Below are positions 41,786 through 54,400 of a DNA stretch of 64,000 nt, one piece after another. Below the pieces are notes generated by a model that was not told the DNA's origin, searched no databases, and worked only from the letters and a program-made list of their open reading frames with translations. Every line of letters starts with the position of its first letter. The stretch's first letter is position 1. The position numbers and the translations under genes were made by a program. This stretch comes from Xanthostigma xanthostigma (lineage: Eukaryota; Arthropoda; Insecta; Raphidioptera; Raphidiidae), in contig OY754466.1 in NCBI GenBank assembly GCA_963575645.1, forward strand, positions 46,036,001 to 46,100,000, given 5' to 3'.

Positions 41786-42472
41786 TATTTTTGTTAGTAA
41801 ATATAGTTTTGAAACATCAGAAATAGCAGTCTATGGGATGACAACCAAACATCGTTATCGCAATATTATGTTACAATAAGAAATATTTCTTCAAAAGCGT
41901 CTTTTTTCGAAAAATGGCTTCAAATGAAGAAATAATGGCTGGTGGTTTTGATGCAGAACTATTTGGAATAAAAATAATTTGCTATAATTGAGACTTCTTT
42001 TCAGGTACCTATAAGCAGGCGTGTACTGCACTCGAACGACAAATCAGATCAAAATTAACCCTTTATTAATAAAATATAATCAATTTCAACTAAAAAAAGA
42101 AATAGAAGATTGCACGCGGGTGGCGGAGTTGCCTCTAACCCTTGAAGTATGGTTATTCCTACAAATTACATTAATTTAAGCCTCCGGTTTGCCGTCTAAA
42201 TAGGTAAACATTTTTTTAAATTGTTTATGGCCCGACTTTTCTTTGGTTGGAATAAAAATTCCAAAGAGTTCGTTATTCTCAACAATTAAAGGTCAACCAT
42301 AAAAATTATTAAATATATGAGGTCTTGATTAGGTTTTGGAACGGTCCTTTTTTCAATTCCATTGAGATAAAGGTTTTGGTTGAAATAAAATTTATCTTCC
42401 TTGTTAATAGTGCATTTTTTTCACGTCTGGTTGGTAGTTGCAAGAAGGTCTTGATTTTTTAATCATGTCTGT
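41786..42472. other. eIF4B upstream region
   Basis: No gene is seen. A frame opening MASNEEIMAGGFDAELFG at 41915 is short and was not joined to any exon. Confidence 0.45.
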
Positions 42473-42490
42473 CTCTTTCCAAGATGGCTT
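42473..42490 (+). promoter_or_regulatory. eIF4B: Candidate TOP tract and TISU-like start of eIF4B
   Basis: CTCTTTCC (42473-42480) immediately precedes AAGATGGCTTC. If transcription starts at the pyrimidine tract, the leader is only ~11 nt. CAAGATGGC fits the TISU start context used with very short leaders. Vertebrate eIF4B mRNA is a known TOP mRNA. The start site here is inferred. Confidence 0.4.
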
Positions 42491-45400
42491 CTACAGGTTA
42501 GTTCGGTTTCGAATTTTGTCACGTGAAGTACCAATAATTCTATAGTTATACGTCTGAAATTTATTTAACATATTTTTTTTTTGTTTGGATTTTTAACTTT
42601 ATTGAATTTCATTACTTCATTGGTATTCTAGCCTGAGTTTGGTTTTATTCTAATTCTTGCTTTATAATTCCTCGAACACCATAAGTGACCAGCATTGATA
42701 CCGCGTGGCTGCAAGTGGTATTATGGCAGGTTTAATGAATTTATATTGTTTTATTACCAAATAACGTAAATAGGAAGCTATTTTCTATTTTGTTTTTAAC
42801 AATCTCGAATTATTTCTATTTTGGAATTTTTTATTATTTTACCAGAAATTCCGGCATGCCGAAATTCCCATATGCTTTTGTGTTTTAATCTCGTGTACTA
42901 ATATTTTTCATTTTCTCCAGGGAAGAAAACTAAAAAAATTAAGCGGGTGGCTGTCCCTTTGAACGAGTTTTTGTCAGACAAAGGGACCAAATCGCTCCCA
43001 GCAGCGCCTGTACATCTATGGGCAGATGAAGAAGAAGAACCCGGTAAAGTATATTTTATTATTATTTTTATGTAAGTTCATATTGAGTGTCCATGTTTGG
43101 GGTGATTTGGATTATTTTATTGTTCATTATCTGACGCCTGTTTTGTTTTTTCCCTTTCAAATATATTGTCGGGAGCAATTTCTTAATTTAATTATTTTGA
43201 CGCGTTTGATTCTGGAAACCTCGTTACTTCTAAGAAAAGAAATCATATTAATGTATTTACAAAAGTGTCTGACTAATTCAGAATGTTTCCTGTGTTTAAA
43301 CAAAACCGGCATTTAAGCCAAAACAATCAATTACCAATTAAAGTTCTTAGAAAATATTTTGTAAATAAGGGATCCAAAAGCTTTATGTAAGGATAATTTC
43401 TGTAAACACATTTGCGTTTTTCACCGCATGTCAGCTAAAATAATTTGAAAAAAAAAGTGGTCATACAGGGCATATCTATGGTTCTTGCCATGCCTAGTCA
43501 ATAAGCGTGCAGTATGGGATTTTATTCATAATTTTTTTTATTGCTTTTATAATCATTGTTTATTGTTTTATATTGCCTGTGTATTGTTACAAAAATCTGT
43601 TGTTTACTTGAACTAACTGGCTGCATTCCTTTATTGTTATGCATTAGTTAAACTTTCACATGTTAATTATTATTTGGTTAAATGTTATCAAAAATTTTTG
43701 TGATAACATTTTAGATTTGATTTGTTCTATGTATATATATGGTCCTATATTTGAGTCAACAGAAGAATTAGTATGTTCGTTCCAAGCAGCCTCGAACGGT
43801 AATGAAACCGTACACAGTCTTGTCACTGCGCAAGACTAATTTGCGCACTAGCTCAAAAATCGATTCTGCGCAAGACAGTCTTGTCACTGCGCAAGACTAA
43901 TTTGCGCACTAGCTCAAAAATCGATTCTGCGCAAGACAGTCTTGTCACTGCGCAAGACTAATTTGCGCACTAGCTCAAAAATCGATTCTGCGCAAGACAG
44001 TCTTGCGCAGTAACAAGACTGTGTACGGTTTTGTTACCGTTCACGGCTGCTTGGAACGAACTTAGTGTAATTTTAAATTTTGTTGATTTTCTGCTCTGTA
44101 GTATAAATTTTCGGTAACTATTCTAACTGCTCAATAGTTTGCAACCCTAGGGTTCCGCGGAGCACACTTTGAGAATGGCTGGATTAGAGTAAGATTTTTT
44201 TTTTTGTTTTTTTTTTGTCCAAAGATAACGTGGGGCTCCGCGAAGTGTCCAATTGTCGCACAGTATTGCATCCCTCGGTCATACTTAGAAATTGATCTAG
44301 AAACATGAAATTCATAATAGCTCTGTTCTAACCTCTCTGCGAATGGTAACAGAATCGCCACAGTCATGCGCAGTAGCTAAAACGAAACTGTCTGTTTTGG
44401 AACACGTTTTCGCTACTGCGCATGACTGTGACGGTTCTGTTACCGTTCGCCAACTGAACGGGGAGCTTTTCACTTTTCGTCTGATCCAGGGTAATTTTCC
44501 CCACTACGCGTAAAAAATGTTACTTCAACAAAAAAAAATGCAGTGATCCAAAAACGCTATTACCTATAAATGAGTTTTAGTGCAAATAGTTTTAAGCCGA
44601 TTTGAAAAATCACGTCGTGAATTAATTATGGGGACCGAGCTTCGTGATTTTCACGCCAACTGGTGGTAAAAATTTTTATTTTGTGGGAGCATTTATTCAA
44701 AATATAACGATATATTATGAGCAGGCTTTGGATAAAAAAATTGCATTTATATGTCAATTAGTGACAATTTGCTTTTCAGTTATCGAAAATATAAGTAAAT
44801 CGCAAAGTAAAATACTAATATTATACAAAATATTATATTATAAAGAAAAAATTATTTATACATAGCGTAATTTTTACATTATACATTTTAGACACTGTTG
44901 TTTCCGGTACAACTTTGCGATTATGACAACTTGCCCATTTAAATAACCTTCGACAACATCATATACATGACCAGAATTATATAATTTTTCGCCTTTTGAG
45001 CTATTCTGTCCATGTACACGAGTATTAATTACAGGTTGAAATGCGTACTTCTTATTTTTTCCATTTTTGACGTGATAACGTCTTATACATTGATGAAACA
45101 CCGGCTGCACGCACGAAAAGTGTCACGTTCCGCCTGAGCCTGAGCGTGCAAGCGAGAGCGCGGTATAAGCGATAGAGAAGCACGATCGGCGCATTTATCT
45201 CTCTTCTCGCGTGACGTCAGAGAGTTCATCAATGTTTCTTTATGACGTTATCACGTAAAACTATCGTCCGTAAACCGACTTTACAGACAACCAATTTTTT
45301 TTTTTCAAATAATTTTCATTGTTTACTATTATAAAATCATCGCATTTACTTCATTAATTAGATACTAGAGAGCGCCAACTTCGCCAGTAGTGCTGCCTCT

Positions 45401-48400
45401 ATGTTTCACGCACAGTTCGAATCCCGATGATGATAAAATAAAAAGCTACAGCTAACGCTCAGTAGAATGAATCAATTGACCATTGACAATTTTGCACCGG
45501 GGGATCACATACAGAGTACATAGTTGCTCGAACTGTCCCCGGGAAGGTCTGAGAAAAGGTCGTTTTTTTTACCACGCTCCAGCAGGGCGTTCTGTTAATC
45601 AGAAGCAGGGGAACCAGAAATTGTGGTTGGACGTTGCAGTTTAATGTCTGTGACTATATTCGTATAGGAGACGATGCTGCAACTGTCTGTTGGAAACCCT
45701 TGTGGCCAGCCGTTTGAGTACAATGTGCAAACTGATACAATTTGTAATCAGAACTCAATTCAGACTAGTCTGTCAATGGTTCGATATTGAAGAATTCTGT
45801 AACTGAAAATACAGTCAGCAGCTGAGGGATTTAAAATCGAGAGTGCGTTTGTTTTTTAAAAGTCTAAAAACGAAGCGCGTGTTCAAACTGAGTTTTTTTG
45901 TTTCGTCAGATGCGTACGATGCCAGGCCGAAGCACAGTATCGTCTTGCCTACGGCTCCTCGAGCTGCACGAGCCGCCGGGGAATCGTCGGATCACATTCC
46001 GAATCAACCGCCATACGTCGCATATATTTCCAACTTGACTTACGATGTCCAAGAAGAGGATCTTTCAGAATTCTTCGCTAATATGAAGGTAAATGTTTTT
46101 TCTTTAATTGTGTAGTGTTTCGGTGTTCTCCCCAGAACCTGTCGAATCGTCGCTCAGCTGAAATTTAAACGATTTATGGTATGCCCCGGGGGAAGTATGT
46201 CTACCAAACAGGAAAAAGAGGGGAATTTTGTAAATTAAAGTCTTTCATTTTGTGGGACGTTGTGTTGTCTAGTTTTAAGCTGATACGTTTCTCTTCAAAT
46301 TTCGCGCGCTATGGGCTATGTCCAGGGAGGCGGAGTTACAAATTTTTCCATGCGAGCGTTTGTGGTGAGCACTAGGGAAAACTTTAAACTCATATTTTCC
46401 GTATGTCAGTGAGCAATGTTTATTAAAAGTGAAAATAGTTATAATTTTATGAAATTCTTTAATTACAAAGAAAACGTAGGAAAACAAAGCGATCTGGAAA
46501 TGCTTGTGGTGTTCCGGGCTGTTGCGCTGATGGCGATTTAAGTAAAATAAAGACCATTGGCGTCCTAATTTGACGTTCCGCTATGAGTGTAAACAAATTA
46601 ACATCAGTTTTCCTTATTACATTTTTTTTGACACGGCCAACTAATTTTTGGCTTATCACCTTAGAAACATGTCGCGATTTCCTTAAAAAGTGAGTTCAAT
46701 AATTCTCTATTATCCACTAGCGGCGCTAGTAGGCTTCGTGCACACAGCCTATAGATGAAATCTGCTTCATTGGTCTTGGCTCGTATTTTAAGTTCGCAAA
46801 AAGCGGGGAATTTCTTCTGCTGGATTTGATTGACACTCTGGGCTAGTTTTCTGGGACGAACACTGATATTTAGTTTTTTGTTGTTACAATGATGATACTT
46901 TTTGAAATTTTGAAATAATTCTGTGATTTATTTTCTTCCTTGGATGTCTGAAACCGACGAGTACACAATGTAAATTTTTTTTTTGTAAATAAAATAGGTG
47001 AGTTGAAAGCTTTTATCTTTTACAGATATCGAGTATGCGCCTGCCACGAGATGATCGGGAAGGAGGCAAATTGAAGGGGTTCGGTTATATTGAATTTGAA
47101 GATCGTGACAGTTTGATCGAGGCAATATCTATACCGGACACGGTAAGTTTTAAAAAAAAATGCTATTTTTAATATTGGACAAGTCCACGCTAGCAAGTTT
47201 TATTACTTAATCACTTCATGGATCGTCTTCGAACCAATTTTCTAATAAAAAGATTGTTTATTGTTGTTTCAACAGGGCAAGCCCCATACAAAAATATAAA
47301 TTTGAAATATTTGTGTAGCTTAAAAAATATAATAAAAAAAATTAAAATATAAGTAATTAAATAAGGAGTATTACAAAAATACTAAAAAAATAATACAAAA
47401 GTTTATTCATATTTTAGTAAATTCTTTGATTTGCTTTTAACTTTAAAAATGGATGAACAATATAAATCCAACCAGATAGCATTAACATTGCACAGTTCAG
47501 ATAATCTATGCATTACACTCTTTTTTTGACCATCACGCAATGTTGGATTCAGAAAATAATAATTATTCGACCTGAGACTTCTAGGAGGAATATATAAATT
47601 AAATCTATACAATAATTCTGAACAATCAATCAAACCAGAAAAGATCTTAAAAGCAAATAATATGTCTGCTCTATCTCTGGCTGATTCCAAAGTACTAATA
47701 TTAAACAATTTATAAATCGAAGAAAAGTCATGGTCCGTATAGTGCAAAGCATTACCCGTTTTAAACGAAGCGTATCTAAGGTACAAAGTATTTAATGACT
47801 CAATCTTTTTAATTAGACCTTTCTCATGAGGTCTCCAACAGTTGAAGCGTACATAAGTTTTGAAAAAATAAATGAGTAATATAAGATTGTGAGAAAAACG
47901 ATTGGTTTTTTCCTACTTATTGTTTCCGTAAGATTCCGGTATATTAGGCATTTGCTCTCGTTATTCCTATTACGAATTAGCGGTTCTTTTTCTGGAGGAC
48001 ATATAAGTTTAAAATTATACTGTAAAATTTAACTTTCCGAAGTCTTATCTCAGCATTATGAACTTTCAGATGCTAAAAGGCAGGCGAATGCGTATTGAAG
48101 TAGCATCAAATTCCGAAAATGATAGATCGAGGCGGGGAGGTCGCATGGACATGGGCAGAGATCGTATGGATCGGCCAGAAGTGTCGACTGGCGATTGGAG
48201 ATCTGGCCCGAGAGCGGAAATAGCGTCCGAATCTGAAAACAGGAGAGGAAACAGCAGTTTCACAAGAGATAGAGAAGGTGGAAACTTCACAAGAGATAGA
48301 GAAGGTGGAAACTTCACAAGAGAAAGAGAGGGTAGATATTTTTAATTCCTAATTACATTTTACGCTTGTTGTCTTCACGCTTTGTCTTGAATAGGCCCCA

Positions 48401-51400
48401 CTCACGATCAAACTTCATGCCACAGCTCAGTGTTCAGTGAAGTTGAACCGATTAATCGAAAGACTGACTGGCACCACACACAGTTCATGCAAACTGCTCA
48501 TTTTTTAAAATTTTTTGTGTTCAGTTTGGTTCAGGTGTTGGCATACACTCGTCGAGTATAGATACATAAGATATATTATATTATATACACACTATAATAT
48601 TATACTATAGAGTATAGTTTATTAATAAGAACTAAATGAGTAATTTAAATGGTGAGGATTGGCTGTTCATAGCTATGGGATTGTATTTAAAACAGAAAAC
48701 GAAGAATATGGGTGAAAAATTGGTTAGAAATGCGTGATTCAAGAAGTCATGTTTATTTGATTAATGAATTACATCTTGAGCCGCTTGATTGGAATAATTA
48801 TTTACGAATGGATGAATTAACTTACAATTATTTACTGGAATTAGTTACCCCATTTATTGAGAAACAGGACACAAATATGCGAAAATCTATTACTGCACAC
48901 GAAAGACTTGCAGCAACATTGAGATTTTTGGCTTCTGGTTGTACAAAACACAGAACTCCAAAAACTGAACTGAAAAAAACCCACACACACAGCAGTTTAC
49001 TTGAACACTGAAGTCGTTCAAAAATCAAGATGCATTTGATGAGTTCATGCTTGACTTCAGTGTTGGTTTCAGTGTTTATTTGTCCCACACATTATCATGC
49101 TTCACTGAACTATAAGTTTGAACACTGAACTGTGGCATGAAGTTTGATCGTGAGTGGGGCCTAGAATATGTTGAAGATTTTTTAAAAACATATTTTTATT
49201 TTTCGTTGTTGCAATGATGTTGACTTTTGAATCGTTGAATCTTTCTGTGATTTTATATTCTTCCTTGGATGTCTGATAGCAACAATACTAAAATTTTGAA
49301 GATTGCGTTAAGTACCGTTATTGAAACGAAATTTTAACTTCATTTCTTGTTTGTTAGGTGGTGGCGGTGAAACAGACAATCGCCCTGGAGCCTGGAGAGA
49401 CGGTGATAGACCAAACTTCAAAGATGATCGGCCAAGAGATTCTGACAGGGGCGGGTTTGATCGCGGTTATAATAGAGATAGGGGCGGCGGTTTCAATAGA
49501 GGTTTCAGAAGTGGTAGTGGATTCGGTGATAAAGATAGGGACGGCAGATCAGGTGGTGGTTTTGGACCTCGTCGAAATTATGGTGATAGAGATGGAGATC
49601 GTGACGGAAGGGGTGGCGGAAGAGATCAGGAAATTACGAGGGGGGGCGGCGGTAGAGATCAGGAAATTACGAGGGGCGGCGGCGGTAGAGATCAGGAAAT
49701 TACGAGAGGTGGCGGCGGTAGAGATCAAGAAATGTCGAGGGGCGGCGGTAGAGATCAGGAAATTACAAGAGGTGGCGGCGGTAGAGATCAAGAAATGTCG
49801 AGGGGCGGCGGTAGAGATCAAGAAATGTCAAGGGGCGGCGGTAGAGATCAAGAAATGTCGAGAGGCGGTGGTAGAGATCAAGAAATGTCGAGGGGCGGCG
49901 GGAGAGATCAGGAAATGTCTAGGGGCGGCGGGAGAGACGATAGAGGGTCGAGAGACGATGTTCGGCGAGATGATAGACCATCTGAAAGAGGTAATTGTTT
50001 TGGAACAGTTGACAATCTACTCAAATATGTATGCAGTCCCAGCTCCATTCAAGATCTTTCTATACTTGATGTGGCGTTTAGTACTGCTATAGAATATACA
50101 TTGCTCGCTATGTTAAATAGCTACTTCAATAGTTATTTTAACACGTAGCTCAGTTACATTCCTAAGAACACAAAACACTCGATTGTTTTTTTTTTTTTAA
50201 GTGAAGTTTATAACCTGTTTTTTTTTTTAATTTAGGCGAACCTCGTGCTAGAACCAAATTAGTTTTGGCACCGCGCACAAAACCCTTAGAGGAACAGGTC
50301 GCGCCGGTTGAAACTGAACCGGAACAAGCGGCAGTCGCTCCGGTAGCCGCGCCCGTTCCGGCCGCGTCCATATTTGGCGCAGCGAAGCCAGTCGACACGG
50401 CGGCCCGAGAAAGAGAAATTGAAGAAAGACTGGCGCGTGAGAAGGACACCAAACCTCCCGCTGCACCTAAAACGACCAGCCGAGACAGCAGGTTTGTGTT
50501 TTTTCCGTCTTTGGTAACGAATTAAAAATTCATTTATCTCGGAAGTGAAATTTAATCTTTGTTTTTCCTTTAGTAAAACTCGATCGGACGGAGATGATGA
50601 TAAAGAACGAGAACGGCCAGAAAAACCAAGAGATGCGTGGAGAGCGAGACGTGATGTATGTAGCTACTATTTTTTTTTACTTCTCTAAATTAAAATTTTG
50701 ATATTTATGATTGGTTAAACAATTGAAATTAATTTATTTTTGTGATTCGTGACATTTGTGTCCATTTATAAAACAATTGAATAAGCCAATCACAGAACAG
50801 GTTTCATATAAATTTATTCTGTGATTGGTTGATCAAAATGTAACAAAAAATCCGCTTACATTTTGACAGTTGAGGTTATGCGACTTCGAAAAAATTTGTC
50901 GTTCAGAAAACACATTTTAAACTTTGGAACATCAATGTGTTAATTTTTCTGTTTTCTTTAAAGGACCGTAGCGGTTCCCGTGACAAAAACAAACGTGATT
51001 CGCCAGACCGAAGGCCTTCAAGTAGAGGTCCTCCTCGTAGAAATGGTAAGTGACAATTTAAATTTATCAGTTTTGAAAAGCGCCGACAATTTGTTTTGGT
51101 CATACTGTTTTTCTGTGAAATTGGGAACCATCTTATATTGGTTTTCCACTGTTACAGATTTCCGTAAAATTAGTAACATTTTCAAATTAACATCTGATTT
51201 GATTAAGTAATTGTGAGGCAAGGTTAAACAGTTGTGATTTTAATTAATGATGATTTTGTACCATGCACCACTCTTACAGTTTTGTGGGGATAATGGTTAT
51301 ATCTGAAATTAAAAATCGAAATTTACAGCGAAAAAAAAAATCGCGTTTGACGTTACAAAAATATTTTAGGTTATGTTATCTATAGTATCGAAATTTACCA

Positions 51401-54400
51401 TTGAGATTTTACTTTGGCCATGCGCCATCTCGGCATTTCAGGGAACCTATGGGAAAAGCGTCTCATACAAGGTTCGTTCCAAGCAGCCGTGAACGGTAAT
51501 AAAACTGTACAGTCTTGTCACTGCGCAAGACTAATTTGCGCACTAGCTCAAAAATCGATACTGCGCAAGACAGTCTTGCGCAGTAACAAGACTGTACGGT
51601 TTTATTACCGTTCGCGGCTGCTTGGAACAAACTTATTGTAACGCATTGACATGTTTTTGTAAATATTTATTGTTTACAATTATGTAAGTTAATACACAAG
51701 CATTGAAAAATCGAAAAAGTCACATACCACAAGTTAGAAGTAGATTTGGCAGCTCACTATTTTCCCAAGGTTAATTATTGTGCTCCAAGGCAAAAAAAAA
51801 GGATTCGATAAAAATTACTATAATTTAAATGTAATGTATTTTCTTATAATTGAAATGACAACAAATTTGTTTTTAATGATTTAACGGTTGGCTAAATCTT
51901 CACTGATTGTATGACTAGCGGTTTTTTCAAGAACAGGATAAATCTGCGGTTCCGTTCCATCTTCCGGGGCTCTTTCCATTTCGTTGATCATCACTTGAGG
52001 CGTATAATGCTCGACTTTATCCAACAGTATTTCTGAATAGCCGGGAGAATAAAACATGACAATTTCCTCTGGGAAACACGCGTTTATTACGTGAATATAT
52101 TCCATCGTGGTGCTACCGGGCTCTACGTTGAGTTCCTGTACTTTGCGTAAACCTCCCGTCGTTACAAACATGCGTCTAGCTCTCGGATCGTTGGGCAACA
52201 CTTTGGAAAATTGACCCAACACGTATTTCAATATTTCCGGCGGAGCGTCGTACAGTAACGGTTCCAGAGCGCTCACGACCATGCATTTTTGTAGCGTGAG
52301 CTTTAGTGTCGTTTTCGATTTTGATTTCAAATCTTCGCTTACGTTCGGTTTGTTGTGGAGTTGCAGCAGTTTGGAAAAGACGTTGGCCTCGGCTAATCGT
52401 TTAGAATGTTCGGCTGTGTGTTTACCAATTTGACCTAACGTCCACGTGGCAGTCGCTTGAATATATTCGTTGGGATCGTCGAGGTCGTACGCTAACGATG
52501 TTACGGCGCCCGATCCGGCTATGGCCAGCGCCAGCTGATCGGATTGGCCGGCGATGTAACCTAAAGCGGCCAAAGCCGGCAGTCTGGCTTCGTTGGTCGC
52601 TTCTAGAAGAGCACCGATTCCGCCTTGGTTTACGACCAACTGCGCGAGATCGACCGTGTGTTTGACGATATCCCGCACCAAAACGCACGCCGCCTTGCAG
52701 ACGGCGGGACACGAGTGGTGTATGTTTAGCAACACGTTCGGAAATATTTCCGCTTCGACGCAAGTCTCGGCCAGTTCCGATGTGTGTGTCGCGATCGCTG
52801 AAAGTGCGGTGAACGCTTGTCTTTTCAGTTTCGGATCGCTGTTATTCATCGCCCGCACGAGCGACTGAATTGCGTTGAGCGATTCGGCCACACAATGGGC
52901 CTGATCTTGACTGTGCTTTGCTATATCGGCGAGTGCGTTTGTTGCCGTTTGCTTGAGACAAATTTCAGGCTCTTGTAAACACAGTACCAGTAACGGAAGC
53001 GAGCCGGCGTCGATGACCGATTGAGCTAATTGTTTGTTGTGGCTGGCTATGTAACCCAGAGCCCAAACTGCTGCCAGCTTGACGCCGGAATCGAAATCCT
53101 CCATGCTCGCTAGCATCGTTTCCAAACCTCCGGCACTTACGACGGCTGACGCCAATTCGGCATTGTGTTTCGCTATAGTTCGTAGCACAAATAGAGCGGC
53201 CTTTTTATAATATTTCGTTTGCTTGTCAATATTTCGTAACAGCACAGATAACGTATCCCCTCTGATGATGTGGTTTGCCATTTTTGGATCGTGATTCGCC
53301 ATTCTTCCGATAGCGATCGCAGCGCACTGTTGAATTGAAGGGCACGCGTCTGTGAGCAATGGCCGCAGTAGATTCAGAGCGCATGCGTCCTCTAAACACG
53401 GAATCGCATCGGATCTTGCGGCTAAGTCGGCCACACTTTGAACGAAAGTGATACGAGCTTTTTGATAGTTGTTGAATACTTGCATTACCGAACGAGCCGT
53501 CATTTTGTGTATCGATTATCGGTCCTGTGCTCAATTTACTTTGTAGTTTTGAAGGCTTTTTTTATCAAACGAAGTAATAAACTAAAAAAATTGTAAATTA
53601 AAATGTCACAAATATATTGAAATGTTTGGTATCGTTGCCATAGTAAAGTCACATTGAGAAGTTAACATTATTTGAATGCTCCTGTTTTCAGATGAGAGAC
53701 GCGGTCCTCCTCCTCGCAACGATCGCGGTCCACCTCGTGGCTCAGACCGAGGACCGCCAAGAGGCAGAGATAAAGATAGGTAAGTGATTTTCTTGTATAT
53801 TACTAGCAATAGTAGTAGTCTTGTGTTAAGTAAAAATGGCTGGGTTAAAATTACTTAAATACATTTCATTTTTCTGTGAAATTGGGAACCATCTTGTATT
53901 CTCTATTATTTCCGTAAATTTAGTAGGTTCGTTTCAAGCAGCCGCGAACGGTAATAAAACAGTACACAGTCTTGTCACTGCGCAAGACTAATTTGCGCAC
54001 TAGCTCAAAAATCGATACTGCGCAAGACAGTCTTGCGCAGTAACAAGACTGTGTACGGTTTTGTTACCGTTTACGGCTGCTTGGAACGACCTTAGTGATA
54101 TTTTCAAAATAACTTAACATGCGATTTGATTAAGTAATTGTGAAAATACTTGGCAAGGTAAAAAACGGCTGTGATTTTATTTAATGATGATTTTGTACCA
54201 TGCACCACTCTTACAGTTTTGTGGGGATAATGGTTATATCTGAAATTAAAAATCGAAATTTCCAGTGAACAAAATCGCCTCTGACAATACAAAAATATTT
54301 TAGGTTATGTTATCTCAAATTCTAAAAAAATAGGGTGGTCCAGTATGACCGCCTTCTAGAACAATATAACTTTCATCTGAAACTTTTTTGGATATCATCA

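Noticed and set aside
41915-41990. Alternative eIF4B first exon starting MASNEEIMAGG
   Set aside because: The ATG at 42484 joins exon 2 in phase through a proper donor and yields the family N-terminus; this one has no donor in a usable phase that improves the protein.
43773-44061. Regular repeats suggesting a CRISPR-like array
   Set aside because: The three units are contiguous copies of a MITE core without unique spacers, in an animal genome.
49358-50092. 244-codon frame in the second plus frame over eIF4B exon 6
   Set aside because: It is a by-product of the tandem coding repeats; the other frame encodes the RDQE repeats, starts at a matching acceptor and ends at a donor in phase.
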